Source of the DNA: Methanomicrobiales archaeon
GTDB lineage: Archaea > Halobacteriota > Methanomicrobia > Methanomicrobiales > Methanospirillaceae
DNA length: 10,384 nt
Direction of reading: 5' to 3'
Assembly (NCBI GenBank): GCA_017883495.1
Contig: JADGNL010000066.1
Location: 1-10,384 of the forward strand
In this document: piece by piece, positions 1-6,592 of the stretch
Layout: each line of letters opens with the position of its first letter
How positions within the stretch are numbered: position 1 is the first letter of the stretch
Position numbers and translations under genes: made by a program
The notes under the pieces: generated by a model
What the model was told of the DNA's origin: nothing
Seen by the model: only the letters and a program-made list of their open reading frames with translations
Database searches by the model: none

Positions 1-165
1 CTCCTCTATCACTTCTGGTGGCACCCGCACGACTTCGGCAGGGAGACCCAGACGAACCTCGCCCTCCTGCGCGACGTCCTGGAGCACTACCGGCACCTCC
101 ACGAGACCGCGGGCATGCAGAGCCGGACCATGCGCGAGGTCGCGGAGGCGGTCGTCGGGCGCTGA
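1..165 (+). CDS. C-terminal end of a probable polysaccharide deacetylase (partial)
   Basis: The window opens inside a reading frame whose last 54 codons end in TGA at 163-165. The peptide has the signature WWHPHDFG followed by a helix LALLRDVLEHYRHL and a closing segment GMQSRTMREVAEAV. Polysaccharide deacetylases of the NodB-like carbohydrate esterase 4 group often end this way: a His-Pro-His motif after the last barrel strand, then a helix, then a short 'T-M-x-E-hydrophobic' strand and helix. Such enzymes remove acetyl groups from cell-surface or exopolysaccharide sugars, using a metal bound by Asp and His. The catalytic N-terminal part lies outside the window, so metal ligands cannot be checked. 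Codon third positions are strongly G/C, as in the other genes here. The family call rests on this short tail only. Confidence 0.55.
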   Translation, partial: LLYHFWWHPHDFGRETQTNLALLRDVLEHYRHLHETAGMQSRTMREVAEAVVGR

Positions 166-358
166 ACAGGAGCCGCGAGACCGATGCCCGTCGTGGCGGG
201 GGCGACCCTCACGGACTGCCTCCCGCATCTCGTCTTTCACGCGGTCGGAGGCGGCCGCGGACGGATTCGTCGTACTGCTTCGGCAGCTCCCATGCAGTAT
301 TGCCGGGCAAATCCTTATCCTCTCGAACCAGGACCTCTTTTCTACCTTGGCGTCGTCC

Positions 359-826
359 ATGCCTCCTCGGCCCTATGGATCCGGAGCGTCGGATCGGCCC
401 GATGCGGCGCTGATCGAGGAGTTGGAACGCATTCCGGAGCCCGCCCTGCTCCATCTATCCGGCGGCAGAGTCGGCGCCGTGAACCGGGGCGCAACCCGCC
501 TCTTCGGCCTGCCGGGCATGGAGACGACCATCGACGACCTCGTGGAACTGCACGATGCCCGCCGGGCCGACGGCAGTCGTGTCATCCGCGGCGACCTCCC
601 CTATATCCGGGCGCTCCGCGGCGAGGTGGTGGACTCGGGGGAGCGGATCGAGATGACCTTCCCCGACGGCTCGACCTATCGTGCACTGATCACCTCGACC
701 CCCGTCGTGATCGACGGAAAGGTGGTGGCTGCGTTCTCCGTCTGGCACGACTTCGACGCGTACGTCCGGGCCCTCGCCGCGGAACCGGCGCCTCCGGGAA
801 CCGACGACCCGGCCGGAGAGCGATAA
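359..826 (+). CDS. Stand-alone PAS-domain sensory protein
   Basis: The product is 155 residues and fits a single PAS domain over about residues 19-135. A helix (ALIEELERIPEPAL) leads into the first strand and the 'VNRGATRLFGLPG' segment typical of PAS helices. It continues through 'DLVELHDARRADGSRV' and ends in the strand pair around FPDGSTYRALITSTPVV and KVVAAFSVWHDF. PAS domains sense small ligands, light, redox state or partner proteins. No kinase, receiver or DNA-binding domain follows, so the protein probably works through a partner. It has no signal peptide or membrane segment and should be cytoplasmic. ATG at 359 was chosen; a TTG at 347 in the same frame would add four residues. No good ribosome binding site precedes either. 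A weak TATA-like TTATCC at 315-320 would start transcription close to both, allowing a leaderless or short-leader message. The gene converges with the large minus-strand gene, with 81 bp between the stops. Confidence 0.75.
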   Translation: MPPRPYGSGASDRPDAALIEELERIPEPALLHLSGGRVGAVNRGATRLFGLPGMETTIDDLVELHDARRADGSRVIRGDLPYIRALRGEVVDSGERIEMTFPDGSTYRALITSTPVVIDGKVVAAFSVWHDFDAYVRALAAEPAPPGTDDPAGER

Positions 827-880
827 GGGGCGATCCCCGGGTCGCGCAGGGACCGGCCGTGTCCGCGGTGCTGCCGGGTG

Positions 881-890
881 GGGAAAATAA
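881..890 (-). terminator. Possible T-rich terminator of the beta-helix gene
   Basis: On the minus strand the message of the large secreted-protein gene runs into TTATTTTCCC beginning about 17 bases past its stop, an isolated T-rich patch in very GC-rich DNA. Archaeal RNA polymerase commonly stops at short T runs without a required hairpin. The patch lies between two converging genes, where a terminator is expected. The T run is short, so the call is weak. Confidence 0.3.
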
Positions 891-907
891 GACGGGGGGT
901 TCGCCGC

Positions 908-3900
908 TCAGAGGAGGGAGAAGAGCCGGGTTACATCGGCGAAGTCGATCCTTCCGTTGCCGTTGCAGTCGAAGGCCGCGATCGGCTCGTTCGCCTCGAT
1001 CCAGGTCATCTGGTTGAAGTAGAACACCACGTCCGCGAAGTCCTTCCTCCCGTTGCCGTTCACGTCGTCGTAGAGCCCGTCGCCGTTCGTGTCGGTCGGC
1101 ACTCCTGCCGCGCCGGGAACCGTCACGACACCGGGCGTCGGCGTCGAGTTTGCGGAGAGCGGGGAGTAGTCGACGTTCTGCTCGGCAATCTGGAGGGGGA
1201 TGTCGCAGAACCCGTCGCCGTTCGTGTCGGCGTTGGTCTGCGAGAACCCCGAGCCGTCGGGCGCTCCCCAGTAGTTGCCGCCGATCCTCGAACCCCCCAT
1301 GATGTTCGGTCCCGTTCTCGGCGTCACGGACCAGGCGTTCACCTTGAACGGCTCGCCGGTGAAGGCGACGTTGAGGGTGTTGTTGAACCGGTTGTTGTGG
1401 ATCGTCCCGCCTCCCGACAGGTACAGCTCGAGCCCGGTATTGCTGTTCTCCGTGATCCCGTTTCCGTTGACGGCGATGCCGTCCGAGAGGTAGACGTACA
1501 GCCCGCGGTTGTTCTGCGCGATCTGGTTGTCCGAGACCGTACCGTTGGCCGATCCGTCCGTGAACATGACGCCGTAGTCGTTGCCGGTGACGGTGCTGCC
1601 CGTGATCGTGTTCCCGACCGCGTTGCTGTAGGCGATCACTCCGGTGAACGCGTTGCTCGAGAGGGTGCACGCCTCGACCCGCGAGTTCCCGGCTCCGTGC
1701 AGATAGATGCCGTGCCACCAGTCCCGCACCCGCACGTCTCGGATCGTGACGTTCGAGACGACCGAGGTCGGGCCGTGGACGTAGATCCCGGTCGACTGCG
1801 AGGTGTCCACGCCGTCGATCAGGTGCCCGAAGCCGTCGAAGACGACGTTCGACGCCCGGATCTCGATGCAGGTCGGCAGGGTACAGTCCGTGATATCGTT
1901 CGTCAGGACGTACGCGCCGGGCTGGCCGATCACGATCTTCTGCCCGGTGTACGTCACGTTCGTTCCGGCAGGCCAGCTGCGCGTGACGGTGAACCCGCCG
2001 GGCAGGGTCGCGCTCTTGTTGTCCGGGTTAGTCACGGTCACGTTCCATGCACCCGTCGCCGCCGCCGGCGGCAGCGCGACCGTGCACGTGATCTTCGTCG
2101 GTGAGACCGCGACGACGTTCGCGGCCGCGATCTCCGGAGACCCGGCCCGGGCGAGACTGACCGTCGCCCCGGACAGGAACCCCGTGCCGGCGAGGTTCGT
2201 GATCGCGACCGTGGCGCCCTGGACGCCGGTGTTCGGCGCGATCGACGCGAGTGTGGGGGGCAGCGCACTGACCCCGATCAGGCCGGGCTTCGTCTCCGTG
2301 TCGGTCTGCCCGGCGGCATTTCTGACCGTCAGCGAGACCGTGTAGGTGCCGGGGGCGGTATACGTGTGGTTCGGGCTGCGCAGGGTCGAGATGGCACCGT
2401 CGCCGAAGGACCAGGCCCACGACGCCTGCGACCCGGCGGAGGTATCCGTGAAGAAGACCTGGAGCGGCAGGGTTCCCGCCGTGGGCGCCGCGGTGAAGTT
2501 GGCGTCGGGCCTGTCCCGGACGAGAGGCAGGAGATCGGAGTTCCCGTCGACGAGGACGTACGGGCTGTCGCCGATGCCGTCGTGGTCGTCGTCCGCCACC
2601 TGCTCGGACCAGCCCGAGCCGTCCGGCCTGGCCCAGAAGTTGCCGCCGAGATACGGTCCGCCCACGATGTTCGTGCCGGCCGTCTTCGGGCCGCTCCAGC
2701 TGTTCGGGCCCGCTTCGCTCAGGAGCACGTCGGCCGGGCTGTGGACCTCGTTGTTGGTGATGGTGTTCTGCGACGACGAGGCAATCACGATCCCCCAGGT
2801 ACCGGACCCGGCGGACGATCCGGCGAGAACCCGGTTCCCGGTGATCGTGTTGCCGTCGCTCCCCTGCGCGAGGATCAGGCCCATCCCGTTCGAGGGGACC
2901 CCGTCGACCTGGCACCGTTCGATCCGGCCCGCATCGGTGTTGACCAGATAGATGCCGTAGTAGCAGTTCGAGACGGTGAGATTGCGGACGACGATCCCCG
3001 TGAGGGCGCCGGCCGCGTTACTGGCATAGATCCCGCACCGCCCGTCCTGGCCGTTGCCGGTGATCCGATGGCCGTTTCCCTCGATCACGACGTTCGAGCA
3101 CCGGATCTCCACCACGATGATGTGCTCGTCGTCCTGGATGTCCCCGCCGAGCGTGTAGGTGCCGGGGACGGTGATCACCATGCCCGGCCGGATCGCGAAG
3201 TCGTTCGAGGCGGATACCAGGGGGAGGGCGTCGCTGTTCCCGGTACTGATCGTATAGGACCGGTCGGCGAGCCCGTCGCGGTCCGCGTCGGCGGCCGTCT
3301 CGGAGAACCCGGACCACCAGTTGCCGCCGAGGTACGGGCCGCCGACGATGTTCGCGCCGGCAGTCTTCGGCGTGCTCCAGGTGTTCGCTCCGATCCCCGT
3401 CCCCTCGAGGAGGACGTTCCGCGTGTTCTCGAACCGGTTGTTGACCACCGTGTTCGTCTGGGCGCTGATCATGTAGATGCCGGCCTTTCCGTTGGCCGAC
3501 ACCCGGCACCCGGAGACGACGGCGCCGGTGATCCGGCTGGCGGCGGAGCCGAGGAGGGCGATGCCGCTCAGGGTGTTCCCGCTGGTCGTGGTGCCCGTGA
3601 TCCGGGCGCCGCTCGACTCGTAGAGATAGATGCCGTCGTCGACGTTGTTCCGCACGGTGCAGGACGAGACCTCGACGCCGGGAGCGAACGAGACGGAGAG
3701 GCCGCCGGCGCCGTTCGACTCGGCCGTGCAGCCGGTGATGACTGTGGCGTCGCCTCCCGCGTAGAGCAGGACACCGGCCCCGAGGTTCGAGGAGGCGGTC
3801 ACGCCCTCGATCCGGCCGCGGGCGTTCCAGTAATGGACCCCCTGCCCCCAGTCGGTGACCCGGAGGTTCTTCACGGTCACGCCCGAGAGGGCGGTGCTGC

Positions 3901-4234
3901 CGTGGACTCTGATGCCGACGCTGTCCGCGAAGTCGCCGCTGTCGAGGGTGTGGCCGGCGCCGTCGATGACGACGTTCGAGCACCGGACCTCGATCGCGAT
4001 CGGGACCGCGAGGTCGAGGTAGTCCCGGTCGAGGGTGTACGTCCCCGGCGTGGTGATCACGATCGGGAGCGCCACGACCGTCCCCTGCGGGACCGGGGCG
4101 AGGGCGGCCGATTCCGGTGCTGGGGCGTTCGGGCGCGGCACCGTGGTCGCGGGCGCGACCGGGTCGGCCGCCGCGATCGATGCGATCAGGATCGCGACAG
4201 ACACGACGAGGAGGAATATCCGGATTCGACTCAT
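908..4234 (-). CDS. Secreted NosD-type beta-helix / PKD / IPT protein with dockerin-like C-terminus
   Basis: The 1108-residue product starts with a signal peptide (MSRIRIFLLV, then a hydrophobic stretch to about residue 23) and a Pro/Ala-rich linker to about 50. Three parallel beta-helix modules of the NosD/CASH type follow, at about 55-340, 350-572 and 755-1030. Each opens with 'PGTYTL' or 'PGAYVL', then an 'N-V-V-hydrophobic-D/E-G-x-G-H' strand turn. Each ends with a 'GGN-aromatic-W' stretch and a calcium-type loop such as ADADRDG, DDDHDG or DTNGDG. A PKD domain (about 577-650, with WSFGDG and HTYTAPGTYTVSLTV) and an IPT/TIG immunoglobulin-like domain (about 660-750) separate modules two and three. 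Residues 1056-1108 form two dockerin-like EF-hand repeats. The architecture suggests an extracellular surface protein that binds or modifies polysaccharide or a partner; no enzymatic site can be named. The start is fixed by the signal peptide. No ribosome binding site directly precedes it. Confidence 0.9.
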   Translation of the reverse strand: MSRIRIFLLVVSVAILIASIAAADPVAPATTVPRPNAPAPESAALAPVPQGTVVALPIVITTPGTYTLDRDYLDLAVPIAIEVRCSNVVIDGAGHTLDSGDFADSVGIRVHGSTALSGVTVKNLRVTDWGQGVHYWNARGRIEGVTASSNLGAGVLLYAGGDATVITGCTAESNGAGGLSVSFAPGVEVSSCTVRNNVDDGIYLYESSGARITGTTTSGNTLSGIALLGSAASRITGAVVSGCRVSANGKAGIYMISAQTNTVVNNRFENTRNVLLEGTGIGANTWSTPKTAGANIVGGPYLGGNWWSGFSETAADADRDGLADRSYTISTGNSDALPLVSASNDFAIRPGMVITVPGTYTLGGDIQDDEHIIVVEIRCSNVVIEGNGHRITGNGQDGRCGIYASNAAGALTGIVVRNLTVSNCYYGIYLVNTDAGRIERCQVDGVPSNGMGLILAQGSDGNTITGNRVLAGSSAGSGTWGIVIASSSQNTITNNEVHSPADVLLSEAGPNSWSGPKTAGTNIVGGPYLGGNFWARPDGSGWSEQVADDDHDGIGDSPYVLVDGNSDLLPLVRDRPDANFTAAPTAGTLPLQVFFTDTSAGSQASWAWSFGDGAISTLRSPNHTYTAPGTYTVSLTVRNAAGQTDTETKPGLIGVSALPPTLASIAPNTGVQGATVAITNLAGTGFLSGATVSLARAGSPEIAAANVVAVSPTKITCTVALPPAAATGAWNVTVTNPDNKSATLPGGFTVTRSWPAGTNVTYTGQKIVIGQPGAYVLTNDITDCTLPTCIEIRASNVVFDGFGHLIDGVDTSQSTGIYVHGPTSVVSNVTIRDVRVRDWWHGIYLHGAGNSRVEACTLSSNAFTGVIAYSNAVGNTITGSTVTGNDYGVMFTDGSANGTVSDNQIAQNNRGLYVYLSDGIAVNGNGITENSNTGLELYLSGGGTIHNNRFNNTLNVAFTGEPFKVNAWSVTPRTGPNIMGGSRIGGNYWGAPDGSGFSQTNADTNGDGFCDIPLQIAEQNVDYSPLSANSTPTPGVVTVPGAAGVPTDTNGDGLYDDVNGNGRKDFADVVFYFNQMTWIEANEPIAAFDCNGNGRIDFADVTRLFSLL
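2638..2699. repeat. Internal gene repeat, copy A (beta-helix module 2 end)
   Basis: This 62-bp stretch matches 3319-3380 with about 8 differences. The offset is 681 bp, exactly 227 codons, so the frame is kept. It encodes the 'KTAGTNIVGGPYLGGNFW' end of the second beta-helix module. A weaker third copy lies near 1270-1310. The repeat reflects duplication of a module inside the large secreted-protein gene. Confidence 0.8.
3319..3380. repeat. Internal gene repeat, copy B (beta-helix module 1 end)
   Basis: This is the partner of 2638-2699 and encodes the 'KTAGANIVGGPYLGGNWW' end of the first beta-helix module. The high DNA similarity over this patch, compared with the divergence of the rest of the two modules, suggests either recent exchange between modules or strong constraint on this segment. 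Confidence 0.8.
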
Positions 4235-4268
4235 GCGATCGCCATGACTATCGATTGGGCCGCCACGA

Positions 4269-4284
4269 CATTAATTCCTCCCCG
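4269..4284 (-). promoter_or_regulatory. Strong ribosome binding site with a 7-codon leader ORF, or TATA-like element, upstream of the beta-helix gene
   Basis: On the minus strand the sequence GGGGAGGAATTAATG places a near-ideal Shine-Dalgarno GGAGG five bases before an ATG at 4271-4269. That ATG opens only seven codons (MSWRPNR), stopping at 4250-4248, 13 bases before the ATG of the large secreted-protein gene, which has no ribosome binding site of its own. The leader frame is not the gene's frame. Two readings are possible: a short leader ORF that couples ribosomes to the main start, or AATTAAT acting as a TATA box about 40 bases upstream of the gene for a short-leader transcript. The sequence alone does not decide between them. 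Confidence 0.4.
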
Positions 4285-4344
4285 GAAATATCGAGTGGAG
4301 CGGCGGGGAGCGTCGGCGATACGCCGGCCGGCGTCCCCGCACAA

Positions 4345-4604
4345 TCACGCGGTCGGGCCCGGCCCCTCCGCCAGCAGCGCCGCGCCCGCCGCCTCGAGGT
4401 CGGCGAAGAACTTTCCGGCGGCCCCGGCGATCTCGCGCGCCTCTACATCGTCGATCCGGCCGTCCGCGGGGCGCGGGAGCAGGCCGCGGCCCCCCCACAG
4501 AACGACCGAACGACCGCGACGAGTGCGGCGACCCTGCGGTCCGCGAACAACGCACCGAGGCGGAATGCGTCGGCGACGAGGCCGGCGGTGATGGACTCAT
4601 TCAT
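4345..4604 (-). pseudogene. Small ORF interrupted at a 7-base homopolymer run
   Basis: An ATG at 4604-4602 follows an excellent ribosome binding site (AGAGGAGG, then five bases). The first 38 or so codons read MNESITAGLVADAFRLGALF and on to VVRSFCGG. At the run of seven C on the plus strand (4490-4496; G on the coding strand) the frame goes out of register and stops after about 53 codons. Adding one base to the run, or slipping back one, opens a second frame. That frame continues as GRGLLPRPADGRIDDVEARE and ends at 4345 in a TGA, giving an 86-residue product. Both halves use G/C-ending codons and have ordinary protein composition: two helical segments around 5-33 and 55-80, joined by a Gly/Pro-rich turn. 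I do not recognise the family. The cause may be a sequencing error, a true frameshift mutation, or slippage. The gene lies just upstream of, and points towards, the beta-helix gene. Confidence 0.5.
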
Positions 4605-4657
4605 GGGTGCCTCCTCTCGAGAGAGAGGATGAGGAGATGTGTGTCAGGTTTGAACTG

Positions 4658-4679
4658 GCGTTTTGAGTACTCAAAACGC
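4658..4679. promoter_or_regulatory. Perfect 22-bp palindrome, probable operator
   Basis: The half-site GCGTTTTGAGT is followed directly by its exact reverse complement, with no spacer or mismatch. It lies 54-75 bases upstream of the ATG of the interrupted small ORF (4604, minus strand) and immediately after the stop codon of the doubtful ORF ending at 4680. Exact palindromes of this size in a promoter region usually bind a dimeric transcription factor. The RNA could also fold into a stem with a GUAC loop, but no T run follows directly, so a terminator role is less likely. Confidence 0.55.
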
Positions 4680-4904
4680 TCAACACGTCCCGTGACGGCG
4701 ATGGCGACGGACTGAAGAACAGGTGAGTATTCCGTCATGCGGCCTGCATCCGCAGGCGGCCATCCGAACAGAACCGGCCATCACCGACGCAGAACGCCGG
4801 CTTCGCTCCTCCACCGCGCCGCCCGCCGGTAACAGGCGTCGCAGAGCCGGCCGACCTCCCCCGTGCCATCGCGCGACCCCGTCGCCGATGGGTGCGACGG
4901 CCAT
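4680..4904 (-). CDS. Doubtful small ORF, possibly a decayed Cys-rich (zinc-ribbon-like) gene
   Basis: The ATG at 4904 comes one base after the TAA stop of the 96-residue gene. GAGGAG in that gene's last codons serves as a ribosome binding site, so the start looks translationally coupled. The 74-residue product (MAVAPIGDGVARWHGGGRPA onward) has mixed codon use and no recognisable domain. The other two minus frames carry more protein-like segments in the same stretch. One has VGRLCDACYRRAARW (stop at 4781-4783), with a CxxC pair. The other has FCVGDGRFCSDGRLRM (stop at 4735-4737), with two further cysteines. A gene for a small zinc-binding protein that has lost its frame twice would explain this pattern. 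A chance ORF is equally possible. I do not assign a function. Confidence 0.25.
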   Translation of the reverse strand: MAVAPIGDGVARWHGGGRPALRRLLPAGGAVEERSRRSASVMAGSVRMAACGCRPHDGILTCSSVRRHRRHGTC

Positions 4905-4905
4905 A

Positions 4906-5196
4906 TTATTGCTCCTCGTACGTCATGCGGTGCCCGATGTCGGGCTGCATGGCGAAAACCTTGCCGGCCCGCCGCATGGTGCCCGAGCCCGGCACAGTGC
5001 CGTGAACGTCGACCGTGCCCCTGGCCACCGCGCGCCACTGACGATACTCCCGTTCGAGCGCATCGAGCCGTGCCGTGAGCTCCGTGACCGTTGGCACGGG
5101 TTCCCGATCCGGCGCCGGCTGCTCCGGCGGAACTTCATGCCCTCGATCTGTCGCCGAGGTCGGGGTGCGCCCGTCGAACATCCTTATATTTTCCAT
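4906..5196 (-). CDS. Hypothetical 96-residue protein with a short coiled-coil
   Basis: The product starts MENIRMFDGRTPTSA and has a polar, Pro-rich N-terminal third. A probable coiled-coil or long helix follows at about residues 37-57 (TELTARLDALEREYRQW). The C-terminal part is small and mixed, ending in GKVFAMQPDIGHRMTYEEQ. There is no signal peptide, membrane segment or cysteine. ATG at 5196 was preferred over a GTG at 5229 because GGAG lies seven bases before it. A strong TATA box lies about 75 bases upstream. Codons end mostly in G or C, as in the neighbours. A small ORF begins one base after its stop, with its ribosome binding site inside this gene, so the two may be cotranscribed. I do not recognise the family. 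The helix suggests oligomerisation or binding to a partner, but this is only inference. Confidence 0.6.
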   Translation of the reverse strand: MENIRMFDGRTPTSATDRGHEVPPEQPAPDREPVPTVTELTARLDALEREYRQWRAVARGTVDVHGTVPGSGTMRRAGKVFAMQPDIGHRMTYEEQ

Positions 5197-5270
5197 AGAT
5201 TTACTCCACTCAATTGTAATACCATACACCTTTACATGCGGATTGGCTCGCCCATAAAGGCCGTTCGGCT

Positions 5271-5282
5271 ATTTATATATTC
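5271..5282 (-). promoter_or_regulatory. TATA box of the 96-residue gene
   Basis: The minus strand reads GAATATATAAAT, a close match to an archaeal TATA element and one of the most AT-rich spots in the window. Archaeal transcription starts about 25-27 bases downstream of the box centre, which would be near 5250. That leaves a leader of about 54 bases before the ATG at 5196, with the GGAG ribosome binding site at 5207-5204. Confidence 0.65.
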
Positions 5283-5385
5283 GCCGGGAATTGGAACCGG
5301 TACCGATTCACCGTCGGCGTCGATCGTGAACAGCGGGCTGTGCTGGCCAAGGGGAAGAGCGGCGCCGGATCGCAGGAAAAGGGGA

Positions 5386-6468
5386 TTAGAGATTGTTGAA
5401 GAGCCGGACGACGTCCGCGAAGTCGATGCGGTTGTTGTCGTTGAAGTCGAACCACCACCGCTCGTTCTCCGCGATCCAGCTCATCTGGTTGAAGTAGAGC
5501 ACCACGTCCTCGAAGTCGAGCCGCTGGTTGCCGTTCACGTCCTCGAACGCACCGTCGAAGTCCGGGTCCGTCGGCGGAAGGAGCGCCCCCTCCACCGTGA
5601 CCGGGAGCTGGCCTTGCCCGTATTCCACGTAGCCGAACTGATAGGAGATGATCTGGACCTCGCCGCCCGAGGCCGTCGTGAAGACATCCGAGCCGGCGTC
5701 CTGGAGCCGCTTGACCACGACCCCGCTGGGGTGGTGGTACGGGTTGTATCGCCCGCACTCGATGACCGAGATGTTCGGCTGGAGGGCGGCGACGAGCGGC
5801 GTCCCCGTCGCCGTGTCGCTCCCGTGGTGGCCGACCTTGAGGAAGGTGAAGTACGTGCGGTCGAGCGGGAGGCCCGACGCCAGGATCCGGCCCTCGGCCC
5901 CGGTCCCCGCGTCCCCGGCGAGGAAGAACGAGGTCTCGCCCCAGACGAGGCGGAGGACGATCGAGTCCTCGTTCTCGTCCCCGACCCGGACGGGCTGGGG
6001 GTTGAGGACGGTGACCGTGATGTTCGCGGGGTCGAGGGGGATCGTCTCGCCGGCCGTGACGTTCCGGGCGGGAATGCCGCGGAGGGCGAGGGTCCGGTGG
6101 AGCGCGGCCGCAGTCTCGCTCGCGGCGGGCTCGCCGTTCTCGAGGTACTCGTCGACGGCCAGGGAGCCGACCACTGAGGTCATGCCGCCGATGTGGTCGT
6201 CGTGGTCGTGGGTGCCGACGAGGTACGCGAGGTGCGTCACCCCCTTCGCGGCGAGGCGCGAGCTGAGGTTCGGGGCCGCCGAGGCCTCGCCCGCGTCGAC
6301 GAGCATCGCCTGGCCGTTCGCCGACTGGACGAGGATCGCGTCGCCCTGGCCGACGTCGAGGAAGGTCAGGGTCAGGGTGTCGGGCTCGTAGCTGTCGGGG
6401 GTGTGGCCGACGGCGGGAACGACGACGAGGAGAAGGAGGAGGAAGAGGGCGGGGAGGGAGCGGTTCAT
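5386..6468 (-). CDS. Secreted ComEC-like metallo-beta-lactamase-fold hydrolase with dockerin-like C-terminus
   Basis: The 360-residue product has a signal peptide (MNRSLPALFLLLLLVVVPAVG). A metallo-beta-lactamase fold of the ComEC/Rec2 C-terminal type follows at about residues 31-280. Visible motifs are FLDVGQGDAILVQS (36-49), LVDAG (D59), the metal site THDHDDHIGG (H87, H89, D91, H92), LAGDAG (D186), LKVGHHGS (H214, H215) and YNPYHHPS (242-248). All expected metal ligands are present. In ComEC this domain sits outside the membrane and is thought to act on DNA strands; here there is no membrane channel domain. Residues 308-360 are two dockerin-like EF-hand repeats (DVNGNQRLDFEDV and DFNDNNRIDFADV) very similar to those of the large beta-helix protein. 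An in-frame ATG at 6591 would add 41 polar residues before the signal peptide, so 6468 was chosen. A secreted nuclease or phosphodiesterase role is inferred, not shown. Confidence 0.88.
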   Translation of the reverse strand: MNRSLPALFLLLLLVVVPAVGHTPDSYEPDTLTLTFLDVGQGDAILVQSANGQAMLVDAGEASAAPNLSSRLAAKGVTHLAYLVGTHDHDDHIGGMTSVVGSLAVDEYLENGEPAASETAAALHRTLALRGIPARNVTAGETIPLDPANITVTVLNPQPVRVGDENEDSIVLRLVWGETSFFLAGDAGTGAEGRILASGLPLDRTYFTFLKVGHHGSDTATGTPLVAALQPNISVIECGRYNPYHHPSGVVVKRLQDAGSDVFTTASGGEVQIISYQFGYVEYGQGQLPVTVEGALLPPTDPDFDGAFEDVNGNQRLDFEDVVLYFNQMSWIAENERWWFDFNDNNRIDFADVVRLFNNL

Positions 6469-6592
6469 AGAATCATCATTGGAATGGTGATTGTCCGAGG
6501 GGGTGATAGGGGTTCCGATCGGTTCGCGGACGCGGCGATCGAAGGGCCGGCCGGCCGTCGACATCGCAACCTTCTTCGTCCGGTCCGCCATA

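Noticed and set aside
2366..4591. 741-codon open frame on the plus strand opposite the beta-helix gene, and a similar 408-codon frame at 878-2104
   Set aside because: These are Arg/Asp/Val-rich mirror frames produced by the codon bias of the opposite gene. They have no domains and no start signals, while the minus-strand product has clear domains.
4723..6177. 484-codon plus-strand open frame
   Set aside because: It lies antisense to the 96-residue gene and the hydrolase, and its low-complexity composition is that of a shadow of the minus-strand genes.
6469..6591. N-terminal extension of the secreted hydrolase to the ATG at 6591
   Set aside because: The extra 41 residues are polar and would bury the signal peptide. 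There is no ribosome binding site before 6591, only the operator.
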